The notes under the pieces: generated by a model
What the model saw: only the letters and a program-made list of their open reading frames with translations
Told to the model about the DNA's origin: nothing
Database searches by the model: none
Assembly (NCBI RefSeq): GCF_030848805.1
Contig: NC_092360.1
Coordinates: 7,378,001-7,442,000 of the forward strand
Source of the DNA: Temnothorax longispinosus
Taxonomy: Eukaryota > Arthropoda > Insecta > Hymenoptera > Formicidae
Length of the DNA: 64,000 nt
Reading direction: 5' to 3'
Position numbers and translations under genes: made by a program
Shown: positions 12,991-25,352 of the stretch, in pieces
Position numbering within the stretch: position 1 is the first letter of the stretch
Layout of the letters: the number at the start of each line of letters is the position of its first letter

Positions 12991-13920
12991 CAGCACTGTA
13001 AATTAAGTTAAATATATACTTCGATGTCGGAACTTCAAAATTTATGGAATTAATTGATGTCTGCTTATATAATTAGTCAAAATTACATTTTGCAAAATAC
13101 AGACACAGAGGAAAAGTATATGATTTTAGGATTGTAAATTAAATTTCACGAAGCTCTATATTAGTAATCAATTAAATTCTGATTTACGCCCACTACTAAA
13201 TAGTCTCGCAGTGATTCCTTTTCGTTCTGGCAATGTCTCGTGAAATAAATTATATAACATAAAGGAACGTAAACATAGCAAGATAAGTATCTTGGTATTA
13301 CGCGAAGGTGACATATTATCTTGCGAAAAGAATCGGAGCAAAGCTCGTTCTGGTGCACAGGATAATTATCTTTCGCGTGTCTCCGAGCATTTAAGCGTGC
13401 ATGCGTTAAGTAATCGCACGACTTATCTACGATAAGATCTGAAATGGATTTAAGTCAATGTATAGACAAGCCAATATAACAGTAATATTAGCTAACGAGG
13501 CCTTAAACATTATGGGGATAATTGCTCGATATTAGAGAAGAGAAACGATTTGCGTATTGCACTTTGTAGATACGTGACGAATAAATCTACAAGTGAATGG
13601 AATTCGCGCGAAATCTAATCCTATTAAAAAAAAAGTCTTCAGGGAATGAGAATTAGCCCAGTATTTGCGTTCGTGGAATAAAGATAGCGTGGGCGTACGT
13701 TTAAATATTTATGACTGAATAAGTAATTTGAATGACGTTATACATATGTGTAATGTGCTACAGGACATATCATAATTTTCGCTATTCGATATTTTTACTT
13801 TCCACGAACGATAAAAGAATACGCAGAATTGTCGAGATTTTGAATAATGATTTTGAATTTTCGATCGTCTGGAAGATGATTAATGCGAACAATCGAACTG
13901 ATCGCGACGTTAATAATTCA
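12991..13920. other. AT-rich to mixed spacer
   Basis: No exon, RNA gene or repeat was recognised. Only short chance frames are present. Confidence 0.45.
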
Positions 13921-14260
13921 GGGCGGCTTTAATCGCCAGCCGGCGCGTGGGTGGAGATGAGACGCGATGAAGAACGAGAGATCGGGACGGGATCCCTCCA
14001 TCTGGTTTAGGTGATAATTACCGCTCGCGTGTCTCCAAACGCCCGTGTGTTCCATGGCGCCACCAAATTATTAGGCTTATCCGCGGCACGCTGGTAATTA
14101 TATACTTGTCCGTGGCTACGCCGGCTGGTCCCGTAGGGGATCGCCGGTGCTCGCGTCAATGTTTTAGGACTTTATAGGCCGCGGTTGATGCGGCCTGCAC
14201 GGGGTTAGCTAATGAAAAGGTTAGTTGACCCCGCCAGAACGCCCTGGCGCCTCCTTCTTC
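13921..14260. promoter_or_regulatory. GC-rich island, possible enhancer
   Basis: Compact GC-rich block with embedded TAATTA-type homeodomain words and a short inverted repeat (GGCCGC...GCGGCC near 14,177-14,195). It has sharp AT-rich borders and no coding frame. Regulatory function is inferred from texture only. Confidence 0.22.
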
Positions 14261-15700
14261 TCTAGCCGGGGATCCCCCTTGGCCCCGGGTATACGTCTAC
14301 TTGCCGCGAGAGACAGAAAGGGGAAAAAGAGAGATCCGAAACGAAAGGAACACCGCTAATCTAGCTCATGAGAAATTTCGCCGCGGAGTCTCGGGTTTCC
14401 GCGAATCACCGCTCCGCCGATCGAGGAAATGGCGTGGTACGTTCAAATTCACCTCCCACGTAGACGCTCCTAGATTCCTATCTTTATGTTAGAATCTTTA
14501 CAACCGCCAGTCGAGACGTTTTATTTAACTTTTGTGCTGCATCGTCGCTTGCGCTCGTCCGTATTCATGTGAAAGATAAGGGGAAAGAGGGAGGGACGTG
14601 ATTTCTCATCTCTTTGATATCGTAAAAAATTTTGGAAAAGTTTTAGTTGCATTGTATTTATTATCAGATTAATAATTCAAATTTTATTTATATGAGAATC
14701 GTTTTATTAGACATGAAAGCAGTAGCTTTGATTTCTGGAATAGGCTTTACATGAAATCGTAAAATTATGTGTATATAACAAATAGACAACAGATAGATAA
14801 TAAGCCTAATTATTTTCGTGAACCAATGGTTGTCATTATTTGTAAGCAATAACTGTATTAAAGCTCATATTTTCACAGATATATATTATATATTACATAG
14901 AAACGCTAATAATAATACACACGAATGTAGATCGATATTAACATGTTTTTAAAATTATGGTAGCAGAAGGAGCAATCACTTTCCTTAACAAAAAAGTTTG
15001 CAGAAATACTAGAATAATATTATAATTAGGGAATCGCGATTATCATTCAATTGAATTTTATGGAATTATTGCAAATATGCAGACTGACTTAAGCGAGGCT
15101 AATCGTCGATTAATCCTTCGTCACGATTCTTCAGATACGTATCGCTGTAATTTCTTATTTACGTCACCTCTTGAAGCACCTCCGATCGTCCTTTACATTA
15201 TCCGATACTGAATCATGGCTTCGCGCGAGTAAAACTTCTCGCTTCTCCCGTCTCGTAGCCACAAATATGGGATAATCGTTGCTTCTAATGACGACGCTTC
15301 TAGATAAACACCACTTACCGATATTGTGCAATCAATTTCTACTGATTATATTCTACACAAGGAATACTCTCCTATTAATTCCATATGTCAAATATAATTA
15401 TAGAAAACTAGGAAAAATAACAATATTATTATAACTGAGGAAAAATATCATTATTATTATAACGTGAATATTGCGGGGAGTAATAATAAGTTGTGTCAGT
15501 AAAGATTAATAAGCAGTTAAAAAAATTTATAAGTTTTAGAATATTTTCAGCGATTATAGATATTTTTTTCCTCTTACTAGCTTTTGCACTATTTCTTAAT
15601 CCATTCATCTTAGGAAAAGTAGGAGTTTCTTGTATTGATTACAAGTACGAGTAAAAATATTAGTTATCCCCCATTAAATGTTATGTAATTTAGCACGTCG
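14261..15700. other. Mixed to AT-rich spacer
   Basis: Non-coding in appearance. A 28-bp tandem duplication lies inside (separate entry). No splice-flanked exon was found. Confidence 0.45.
15410..15466. repeat. ~28-bp tandem duplication
   Basis: Two diverged neighbouring copies, each beginning AGGAAAAATA and followed by an A/T stretch containing ATTATTATAAC (15,410-15,437 and 15,438-15,466). Confidence 0.85.
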
Positions 15701-16990
15701 CCGCTTCGCTTATCTTCCGTATGATGTTATATCTCCGCTTTGCAAACGTGTATGTTTTTTTTCCTTAATATTTTAAGGTCGTTTTTTGCATTCTCACTTT
15801 CCTTTGAGCAGCATGGGAGAACTTCCAATTTGTATCGCGAATTCGCGGTTCCGCGTAATGGCATTCCGGGGCGTAGAGAAATCGCGGGCCGAGACTATTC
15901 TTCGTGCAGCCAGTGAAGAGTACACGCCGAAATCCCTAATGGAAATTACAGTGGTCTCTAAGTGGCGCAAGGATATACTTACCGTGCCTCGTGAACTCCG
16001 TTAGCGCTTTTTAACCGAGTTTGACTTGTTCCGACTGTGCGAGACTGTGTGGGAAGCGTTTCGGTAATCAATGGTTCTGGCAGGTAGGCACCCTTTTAGT
16101 GGCTCTTGAAGAGCATAACCACAGTTTTCGGCTGTTTCGGCTAGGCAACCGTTCCCCTACCTCTCCCCCGCGTCGTTTCTTTCTCCTTCTTTTTCTCTCT
16201 CTGTGCCTCCCTCGCTTTCCGAGAGATGCGATTCTCTTGGAATCTACAATATCCTTGTGGGAGAATTTCACGACCAGCAGTGAAACATTGTGAGAGGATG
16301 AGATTTCTAGGAAAACTCGCTAGCGAGGATGCGTCCGTTGCTTTGATTCGAGCCGGTGATCAGCTTTTCTTTTCATCTCAATCTCTCATGTATACAGCAG
16401 GTGAAGGAGTTACGTTGTGCTTGTATAAAATTGGCGCGTATATAAGCGCGATGCACGCGCGTTGCTTTTAATGTATCATCAGAATTGCATTCGCAGCGGT
16501 ATATTGGTTTGCGATCTAGTGAAGATTTCTCTTCAAATTTCTCGTTTTCTGATGCAAAAGGCAAATGGGGACAACGCCGTGGAAAATCTCGCCCCGTCCT
16601 CTCTATCCGTCTATCTCTCTCTTCTTTCTTATCCTCGATCTTCCGCCGAGTTGCGGACAAGATCGATACCGACAAGAATGGTCCAAAGTAAACAAGAGTG
16701 CGACAAAGCGGAGTACGATATTAGGAACCCCTTTGCGAGTGGTGGAGAATACGTATATATGTATATATACACATATGTATATGTACATACGTCTGTACGT
16801 GTGTAGACGGAAAGACGTGTGTGAACGAAACCAATATGCACACGGCACCTTGGCGTGTTTGAACAGAAGAGCACACCGGGCTTCTCCAATTCAGATACGC
16901 GGCGATCCGTGATGAGGCAAATGTTTCGCCGGGCATTCCCTCCCCCGCTTACGTATATTTTAAAAAAGTATATAGATTGGGATATTCGTC
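15701..16990. other. Mixed block with overlapping chance frames
   Basis: Moderately GC-rich. Up to five frames are open on both strands in 16.37-16.94 kb, none recognisable. A word like the Su(H) site (TGTGGGAA) occurs near 16,047, but a single word is not significant. A minus-strand donor-like sequence (CG|GTAAGTAT) falls near 15,980-15,990 without a matching exon. Confidence 0.35.
16750..16792. repeat. Alternating purine/pyrimidine (TA/TG) tract
   Basis: 43 bases of strict purine/pyrimidine alternation made of TA, TG and CA steps. Confidence 0.9.
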
Positions 16991-18238
16991 GTCTCGAATA
17001 ATCCTCGACGTGTGCGACGTAGTAAAATTTGTTAAATAGATGAAATATATATACATTATTAACGGAATTATCTCGTTACGTTTACGATGGCACATATAAT
17101 ATAATAAAACTTTATTACACATTTTTGATAAGAAAGATTAACATGGAATTATGTATCGTCGATCTGTTATTATAAATTGTTTCTAAATGAAAAGATTAAA
17201 CAGTCCGTAAATCAAGGTGGCTGGAAATATCTTTCGCAAGTATGTTAAAGTTTGCCGTGGGTCTTTACCCAATCAAATCGTAAATTTGGCACATATTCGC
17301 GCGTGCATGACTTCTTTTCTTTTCGGCCCTTCGTATCTTCGTCGGCTCGTTAGATCGACCTCCGACCCCTTTGAAGACCCCGATCCCCACCACGTTCTAC
17401 GAAACGAGCAAAAGGTGCAAGACGAGCTCGAAGGGGGCGTACGATACGCCACGTCGTAAACATATTTTTATTAAATAATTAGAGATTAGAGCTCCTCTTA
17501 ATGGGTGGTTAGCCCACTCGTGCCCTCCATTCCACACATTCCTTCGTGGCGTACGTGAGATTCCCACACTGCGTATCCCTTTAACTTCCTCGAGTTAAAG
17601 TACGCGCGGTATAAAGACTATCTATTTGACCTCGGAGTTTGTATTTTTCTTATTATCATTCAATAATATTTTTAATGTTTAAATTAATCAAACTATGTCA
17701 AAATGTTATCCTGAATTTTATGATGCTTTCGAAAAAAATATGATGGAAAAAATAACGGATATTCACAATCATAAAAAATCGTAAACAACGATTTAAGCTC
17801 GGACTAAAAAAAAAGAAACAAGAGCAATCAAACTCTTGTTTGTGAATTTGTTGTGAAAGCTTCATTTATAAAATCTGACCGAGTTTCTACGTATAGTGGA
17901 CGAATTGCAAATGAACGATAGCGCTTAGGCGCAACTACATACATGTTTGCTAAACAAACGCGACGATAATTGCCCTGGCGCTAATAGTAACTGTAACGTA
18001 AACGGAATCAATTACTTGCACTGACTGATGACGATCGAAAGCACACAGGAGCAGCCTCGCAAGCTTCCGGTAACTCTGTTCACTTTGTTTCCTTTTTGCA
18101 AAAACGAACTGCTCGTTAAAAAGCGGGATATAGGGTGAAACACAGCGGCACGCGGTGCACTCTTCAAGACATTTATACGACGAAGTTTTTTAAAGCCGTC
18201 TAAGAATAACGCCACTGAGATTGTAGGTCAGGTGAACG
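16991..18238. other. AT-rich spacer with GC-balanced segments
   Basis: GC-balanced segments at 17.2-17.6 and 18.0-18.24 kb lie in AT-rich DNA. No recognised gene. The sequence leads into a TATA-type promoter candidate. Confidence 0.4.
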
Positions 18239-18267
18239 TATAAAAGGGTCCGCTTGAGGGACACAGT
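18239..18267 (+). promoter_or_regulatory. TATA-type core promoter candidate
   Basis: A canonical TATAAAAG at 18,239-18,246 is followed by an initiator-like CACAGT whose A is at 18,265. The TATA box thus starts 26 bases upstream of the presumed start site, slightly closer than usual. No downstream promoter element was seen. A 38-codon frame begins 22 bases after the presumed start. Confidence 0.35.
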
Positions 18268-18286
18268 GAACGACGTTCGCAAGAAA

Positions 18287-18403
18287 ATGCGAAGAACATA
18301 CATAGGTACTCTCCCTCTTTCTTTTGCACGCGCGCGCTCAAACCGAGTGATCTTTTATTTAAATGTTCCCCGATCAAAGAAAAATTGCCGCCCAGCGCGG
18401 TAA
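18287..18403 (+). CDS. Small ORF, 38 codons, downstream of a TATA box (unrecognised)
   Basis: The ATG sits in a good insect start context (AAGAAAATG) and is the first ATG after the presumed start site at 18,265. The frame runs 38 codons to TAA at 18,401-18,403. The product would be very basic, rich in Arg and Lys, with a short hydrophobic stretch near residues 8-14 (GTLPLSF) and no recognised domain. Whether it is translated is unknown. A single short frame can arise by chance, and the main support is its position right after TATA and initiator signals. It may instead be part of a non-coding transcript, or the TATA word may be fortuitous. I do not recognise a family. Confidence 0.2.
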   Translation: MRRTYIGTLPLSFARARSNRVIFYLNVPRSKKNCRPAR

Positions 18404-19200
18404 TTGAAATAGCTTCACGTGCTTGTAGAATTAGAAGAGAAATAGGGCACGGTGAGCGACCGGTTACGTTTGCTTTGACGAATCCGAGCCTCGTACAAGC
18501 ATGTCATTTAACACGAGAATCAACTCGTGAGCCGCCAAAGGTATACGAGCTTCCTCGTTATGTTTTTCACCACTCCGCAGAAAGGTTTTTTTTGCAAAGT
18601 AACCGATTTTTGACATTAGCCTCCGGTATTATCAATCAGAAAAAAATTCTGTGAAGGCTTATTTTGGCTAATTTTATCTACCTACATTTTGAATATTTCA
18701 CTTTTAAATTATTTCCATGTAGTATCTTAAATTTTATTAAATTTTGAAACACAAGGTTTTTTAAAATAGATATTAAAAAATTTACTGATGTAAAATAAAA
18801 TCTGAAAGCATTAAAGTTTGAAGTACATTTCTAACATAAAAGATATCTTCTAATCCACGTAGAGACGTATAAATTCACCAAATTCCTAAACTTTGTTAAC
18901 ACATTTTGATTCAACTTACGACCTGAATCATTGCTAAATGTAATCGGAATTATCGCTTCCGGTGTACTAAATGGCATAATTTCGTGTAAACTGTATTCAC
19001 AATTGGACTAAACTACCCGACACTATGGAATTCATATCATATGTAGAATGTTCCGTACATGTTAAGTGCTTACTCAACTAGTTAATGATCAAAACAGATA
19101 TAATGGCAAAAGATCCGCTTTACGTTAGCCAAATAATTTCTGGAGGAAAAATATATGACAACAACTCTGAAAAGAAGAATGCCTATTATCATTGAATCTC
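18404..19200. other. AT-rich spacer
   Basis: Nothing recognisable beyond AT-rich unique sequence. Confidence 0.45.
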
Positions 19201-19870
19201 AATACGAACGCAAAAATTTAAATGACGATCTGTAGAATCGTGAAATTGTATAAAGAGTAGGGAGTTTGCGATCCACGAAATAGAAGGTGTACGAAATAGG
19301 ATCTCCGTCGGACAGTTCGTTTTATCGGCATGTAATCGCCGTCGTCCGAATCAGCAGAAACGTGTAATGACCCCCGTGGGATGGGAGGCTCGCATCGATG
19401 AGGAAACGTTCGGGGATTCCGAGGCTGACGTGCGGACGTGCGTCCCAGGTGTTCGCCGCCGTTAATTGATCGCAGGTTTAGGGTCCTAAACCCCTGCGTA
19501 CCCGCGAGCGGCGGAATTAAGAGCGAGGACAGCGGCGGCGTTTGCCACGGGCACCGACGCAGGTACCAGCCACTCATTCAATTACGTTTCTGACACCTGG
19601 CACATCAATCTTGCCGCTCTCGGCGCTAACATGGCTGGATTTCGACGGCCGCGGCGGAAGTGAGTGCCGCACGACCTCTCGGCACGTGGCTATGCGTATA
19701 TGTTTACGCGCGGATTTACCCGCGGTTATTTCTTCGACAAGTATTTGCGTATGATTCCGTGATTTCCGTGAGAAAACTGTATTGTTTAGAACGTTTGAAT
19801 GGAGAAGGCAAAGCTAAGAGAAAGATAAATGCGCGAACGGCGAAATTTTATTTTTTATCGGAATTCTAAT
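19201..19870. promoter_or_regulatory. GC-rich island, possible regulatory element
   Basis: GC- and CpG-rich unique block between AT-rich flanks. A 119-codon minus-strand frame overlaps it, but the protein is unrecognised and plus-strand frames are also open. Regulatory function is inferred from composition. Confidence 0.2.
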
Positions 19871-21560
19871 AAGTATCTAGGCTTGGTGCACCAGTAAAAT
19901 AATTAAAAAACGTTATTTTAGAAAATTCAACTTTTTGCTAAAAAAAAATAAATAAAGATATTAATATTGTTGTATATTTAATTATATATTTCATAATTCT
20001 TCAGAGATCAAATTTCAAAATGTAGATTTTTTAATACTATTGGTCTCGCGTAAAAAGCTTCTTTTAAAATATTTTTTATTTCTAAATTCTGAAAGAAAAA
20101 TATTAAAGTATAAAATCATTGTTTTTGAAATTAATAGTCAGGAAGTAAATAAGGATAGATAGTAAATAACCTTATAACTGTTTATTGATAAAATTATATT
20201 AATAATTCCAAATTATATTCCTATTTTAAAAAATAATTACAAGCTTTGATCTTAAATATTTTATTATGTACTGATTAAAAAGCAGACCATAAGACATAAT
20301 TCTATCTTATTATCATCGCGTAATACTTTGATATTATATTAACAAATTGAAAGATACTAAGGTTTAATATATTCGCAATATGAGTTTGTAATGTATGTAT
20401 ATGTATATCACATCGATTATGTATGAGATGTCCAATTAATTATGTTACATTACATTTAACACATTGGCATGCAAACATGCGCAAGGGCACTCGAAGTTTA
20501 CTAACGTTGCAGTTCTACCGGCGAAATTTACAGTTCCAGAACACGTAAAGGATATTAGCTCAATGATAATCTTCTGAACGCCAAATTAATGTTCTAAACG
20601 TAATCCTCCGAATTTAGTAATTGCCCGTGTTTACGAACTGTATTATTATTGCTTTGAAATTGCAATAGCTGTGTCAGCTGCGTACCGAACTACAATGTAT
20701 ACGTTGCCTGAGGGAACGACGGTGTGTACTGTTCCTTTGTTTAATCATTTCTGCTTTATTAGATATTACATCGTGGGCACATGTATACCAATGATTAAGC
20801 AGCTCGATGATCAGTAGACTCAAAGGTACGAAAACCTAGCCGTGTTCGATGTTTGTTCGTCGACGCCGATATTAATTTTAGATGCACAAATGGGACTACG
20901 AGTATTTGTGTGCGCGTGCAACAACTTTACAATATAATAACGTCGTTCGTTATGCGATACATTGTGATAACAATGCATATATTACCATGTAACAATATCA
21001 GAATTTAATATATATGTATATATATAAATATATATAATATATATAATATATATATACATATATATATATGGTCTCGCGTATATATATGTATGGTCTCGTA
21101 TATACTTTATGATATACATATATATAATTTTATAATGATCTGCTTTTTTTTTTATTACAATCATAGATATGTATTTCTTTGATATCGTATGATACGTATC
21201 GAATGTTTCACTTTCGAGAAAGAAACATGTAACGATAAAAAAACAAATTAAAATTTACATGAAAACAATTCGAATATCAAAGTTCGATAAATAAGTTAAT
21301 TGTTGAAATAATAATAATAATAATGTTAAGATAAAAATTATGACGTAAAATTAATAATTTATTTTATTTATTTATTTATAGTGATACATGAACAATATTT
21401 TGAATATGTGTCTTATCATTAAATATTAATAATAATTTTTATTATTTCTATTTTATTACCTATATTTACCTATATAATTTATATACACAAAGCACAATAC
21501 ATTTAAAAATATATAATAGATTTACTCCTAATTTATTCTAAAAATTAGACTTATTATTAG
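19871..21560. other. Long AT-rich spacer
   Basis: Very AT-rich. It holds a degenerate TA microsatellite and short AAT and ATTT repeats (about 21,308-21,324 and 21,360-21,380). No gene is seen. Confidence 0.5.
21007..21128. repeat. Degenerate (TA)n microsatellite
   Basis: About 120 bases of TATA/TATG units, interrupted by two similar GGTCTCG-containing segments near 21,069 and 21,090, which suggests internal duplication. Confidence 0.9.
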
Positions 21561-21970
21561 ATCTTAAAATTGAGTTAGAATTGAGTTCCATAGTAGACGA
21601 GTCGTTTTTGCAACGACGCGAGCCATTTTTGGGATCGTTGTAGAATAGAATAGATGGCCAATGAAAGACGCGACCAGGAAACGAGGCAGAAATGCAGATG
21701 CACCGAGTGGGGGGAGTAAGAGGGCAGGAGAAATAGAGGGAGAATCATGCGGGGAATGCACAGCGATACACCATCGACAGCGGCGAGCGAGCTCTCTCGC
21801 TTGCTCGCGCGGGAATTTCGCTAACCCGCGGGACACAAAGTGGAATGTAGTCACATCTGGCCCGCTCTCATGCGGCGGCGGATCTCGGTTTACGTTGGGC
21901 GCCGGTGCGGGGACGGAAAATCACGATTGCCGGGTAGCCAGAGAGAGGAGACACTATGAACAGGACAAAG

Positions 21971-21997
21971 CAGAGAGAGAGGGACAGAGACAGAGAC

Positions 21998-22048
<51 letters not shown>
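21971..22048. repeat. (CAGAGA)n/(GA)n microsatellite
   Basis: CAGAGA units pass into a perfect GA array at about 22,004-22,048. Confidence 0.95.
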
Positions 22049-22051
<3 letters not shown>

Positions 22052-22163
22052 GATGGCAAAGGAAGGAGCGAGAGGGATCGAGGGTGGTTTGAACGAGGGG
22101 AGAGAGAATGGATAATGATCCAGCCGACATTAGTAGCAACCACCCTACTGAAGAGCATATCCA

Positions 22164-22199
22164 AAGCGAAAAGCGAGAGAGACAGAGACAGAGAGAGAG

Positions 22200-22256
<57 letters not shown>

Positions 22257-22260
22257 AGAG
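22164..22260. repeat. (GA)n microsatellite
   Basis: Second GA array with a perfect core at about 22,202-22,250, flanked by CAGAGA and GGGAG variants. Two such arrays about 200 bases apart could form triplex DNA or bind GAGA factor. Confidence 0.95.
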
Positions 22261-22919
22261 GAATGGAGAAAAAAAGGGGAATATAGAGAGAAAGAGACGG
22301 GTAAGCGAGCGAGGGAAACCGAGAGAGGAAAAGGGACATCGCGGTGAACGAAAGGGGTGAAAGAACGTTGGCGCACCGCATGCATATTGAAGCGTCATTT
22401 CATGGTCACCGCAGACTGAAAGTCCCCACTTGAGGGTGGGTTCTCGCTGGGTATGCCGGTAACGACGCGTATCAGCACGCGATCGTGTGGAACGTTCAAA
22501 CGATTTGGCGTTTGACGGACGGTGGTTGAAAGAAAAGGCGAGAGTGCGTCGCCATCTTTTGTACTCTGCCACATTAATTAGAGGCGTTATATAATTTTTC
22601 GTGTGTTGCAAGTGTTCGTAATTGCAGGTAGAAGCCACGAGCGAGCTCGTTTCCAATAAATATAAAAACAGACGTGCGCGCACATAATATCGGGAACGTT
22701 CTGATTGAAAATGGTAAGGCTGATGTTTTTATTTACAAACAATTACGTGAATAAACAGCTATATTTTATTTATCACTATTTCGCAGGATCGTACATTTAT
22801 AAAGATACTATTTATATGTCAAACACGTGTTAAAATGATCGGCACTCGACACATCTCGAAGACATTATTTTTTTTAAATAACTATACCCGCTAATATCGA
22901 AAATACGAAAAAATCAAGC

Positions 22920-22960
22920 ATTTTATGACATAATCCGCAAAAATCATTTTATGACATAAT
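22920..22960. repeat. 15-bp direct repeat
   Basis: ATTTTATGACATAAT occurs twice, at 22,920-22,934 and 22,946-22,960, 26 bases apart. It could be a slippage duplication or a paired homeodomain/bZIP-like site. Confidence 0.85.
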
Positions 22961-24162
22961 ATACGTAATGTTCTCTATCTTACGGATACACATGTGGATC
23001 ATGATATCGTAATACCGGGCAATCATTGCGAATACCTAGCAATTCGCTTGTCGTGATGCGATAATAAGCAGAAGGGCCTTTTTTCCATATGAAAACAAGT
23101 TTTAACAGTTCGCGCGGTTATTATACGTAGCTGAAGAATCGCGTTGCAATTTCAAGGAAAATATTTACGAATGAGTACACGTTCATTTATCGCTAAAAAA
23201 AATCCATAGGGATTTACTTTCAATTATCGTGTATTGCTACAGCTAGAATTATTAACGTCAATGGCATTTGTGAAATTATTAGATGCGAAATTTTTGAATT
23301 AATTTCGACACGTTTCGCCACTTTTTATGATATGTTAACAGCGCAAGCCGACGAGAGATACATGTGATACATGTATAAATATCGGCGTACGCTATATATT
23401 TATAGTGTAATTACAGATAATTTTTAAATCGTGACCCGATCGATGTGTAAATTGTACTGGAAGTGTGCAGGTATCTATCGAATATGTTTGCTTTATTCTA
23501 CTTTTTTGCGCGTCATAATAACGATCGCACAAAATCGTTCCAATAATTCCTCCACTAATTTCCACATTCAATTACTTTATAATAATACGCGCAGTAACAT
23601 ACCTGTTGCAAGATAATTGCAAACACTTAATTTTTTCTTTTACTGAATATTTTTTTGTACATCTTACATTATAATAAATTGTAGCGCGTATTTTACACAT
23701 CGATCGCGTAATCTCTTGCTATATTTCAAGAAATAATATTAATAATGAGGAACGAATTACTGTCTTTTTTAAGAACTTTAAAAGATGAAAGGTCATAAAA
23801 CGAAACTAATATATTTTTCTGTGACTATATCTCATCGCGTTTAGGTGTCGCGATAGCAACAGCAAATTATAACGTCGTAAACTTCATCGAACACGTTTCG
23901 AACGTATTTGCATTGATCGTCCATAATATCAGCCGTGTGAACATGTGTAATTATCATCGATATTCTCCTAATGTTATAATCTCGCTGACAAATACGTACA
24001 ATCGTGAGATGTACATGTCAATAGGATGCGAACATAACTGAAATTTCCGCGTGCAATGATAGAGCTCGCAATGCATGCGTTCCGCATTTCCGTTTTTTTT
24101 TCTGTTTCTTTCTCTTTTGCTTTCTCATAGAGGAAGCTTTGTTTTTTTTCTTGCACTCATGA

Positions 24163-24188
24163 AGAGAGAGAGAGAGAGATAGAGAGAG
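24163..24188. repeat. (GA)n tract
   Basis: GA repeat with a single A-to-T interruption. Confidence 0.9.
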
Positions 24189-24463
24189 CCGAAGTACTCG
24201 CGTTCCGGTTGTAAAACAAAACGCGCCCGTCTTCATTGATGATCACCGAATCACCGAATGCCCGCCTCGCGCTCCAGCACGATCGCAGCGATATTTATAA
24301 GCTCAATTATCCTGCCTTCATAGGATAATGCTGACCGTGACTTCGCGTCAGGTGCGCGTACCTGATGCACGACATTACCGCTCGTCTTATTATAATCGGC
24401 GACTTTGTTTATAGGGTTTCTTAATATTTATGGCGCGACGGGATATCGACGTTCCGGTTCGAC

Positions 24464-24515
24464 CGCGCGCGCGCGCGCGTGTGTGTATGTGTGTATGTGT
24501 GTGCGTGTGCGTGCG
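24464..24515. repeat. (CG)n(TG)n tract, potential Z-DNA
   Basis: Fifty-two bases of unbroken purine/pyrimidine alternation: (CG)n at 24,464-24,479, then TG/CG/TA steps. CG and TG alternation is the classic left-handed Z-DNA-forming sequence. Confidence 0.9.
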
Positions 24516-25240
24516 GAGGCCATGGGCGATGCGAGAGCACCGTGAGGCTGCTCTCGAGGCATTGTGGCAGACACGCTTCGTAATCGATGAAATTTGCAAC
24601 TCGAATTGGATCGGGAGAGTCGAGGAAGCGGATTTGTCCGGTTGGGTTTTGATACGAATTTAATGTCGCTTTGAACGGTGTCTTTATTTCTTCGAAGAGA
24701 ACAAAAACGAGATTCACGAAGACATAAAATAACTTCGAACAGAGGAGAGATAGAGAGAGGGGGAGAGAGAGATTTATATGTCACTCTTGAAAATCAATGT
24801 CGCGCTTGGTTTAAGAGCACTGTATATTGCCCTGTTACAGACACTTTCAAATTTTTTCTCTAAATTATCTCCAATATGAAATTGTATTTTCTTCAACGAG
24901 ACCTAAATTTGCTTACTAAAATTTGATCTCTTTGCATGCGACTAGTTAAATTTCCAAACTTTGGCGATCGACAACTGATACAAATTTCGCTTTGTACGTA
25001 TTATTCATCGTAGTTACGACACGTTGTTATACTTAATTGTCAATCAAGAACAGCTCAGACAGACGGCATTGTGCAACATAGCTCCGCAATCGGCAGCGTT
25101 GCTGCCGATCGACGAACAGAGAGCTGTGCATTCTACTGTGTCGTCTAACCCCGGGTGGGCCACGGCAACCTTATTTGCCGGTGGTATCCGATAAACGGTT
25201 ACATCGTCAGTATCAGATTAAGATTCACTTTAGGCAGGCA
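24516..25240. other. Mixed spacer
   Basis: No gene recognised. It contains a short GA tract near 24,750 and a perfect hairpin (separate entry). Confidence 0.4.
25089..25109. other. Perfect 9-bp hairpin
   Basis: ATCGGCAGC (25,089-25,097) and GCTGCCGAT (25,101-25,109) are exact reverse complements around a GTT loop. No T-run follows, so it is not a terminator-like structure. Confidence 0.8.
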
Positions 25241-25316
25241 GTTTATCTTTAGAGGTTGCACCTTCCGCCTCGGTTGATAATTCAATTCCCTCCGCGCTGG
25301 TAACTCTCCTTCGTTC

Positions 25317-25352
25317 GCCCATCCAGCCAGCCAACCAACCAGCCAGCCATCC
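25317..25352. repeat. Imperfect (CCAG)n/(CCAA)n tract
   Basis: Tetranucleotide array of CCAG and CCAA units. Confidence 0.85.

Larger units (their letters stand above)
21561..22700. other. Purine-rich block with two GA arrays
   Basis: The plus strand is strongly purine-rich between about 21.66 and 22.38 kb. Frames of 78-271 codons are open on both strands, but they read as Arg-Glu repeats on plus and Leu-Ser repeats on minus, so I do not call them genes. The flanks (22.38-22.7 kb) are GC-balanced and unrecognised. Confidence 0.6.
22701..24260. other. AT-rich spacer
   Basis: Unique AT-rich sequence with a short local repeat and a GA tract (separate entries). No gene is seen. Confidence 0.5.

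Noticed and set aside
20982..21164. Tyr/Ile-rich minus-strand frame
   Set aside because: It is a translation of the TA microsatellite.
21868..22683. Long minus-strand frame of 271 codons and companions on both strands
   Set aside because: It is made largely of Leu-Ser (minus) or Arg-Glu (plus) runs from the GA arrays. Open in several phases, it has no domain and reflects repeat translation.
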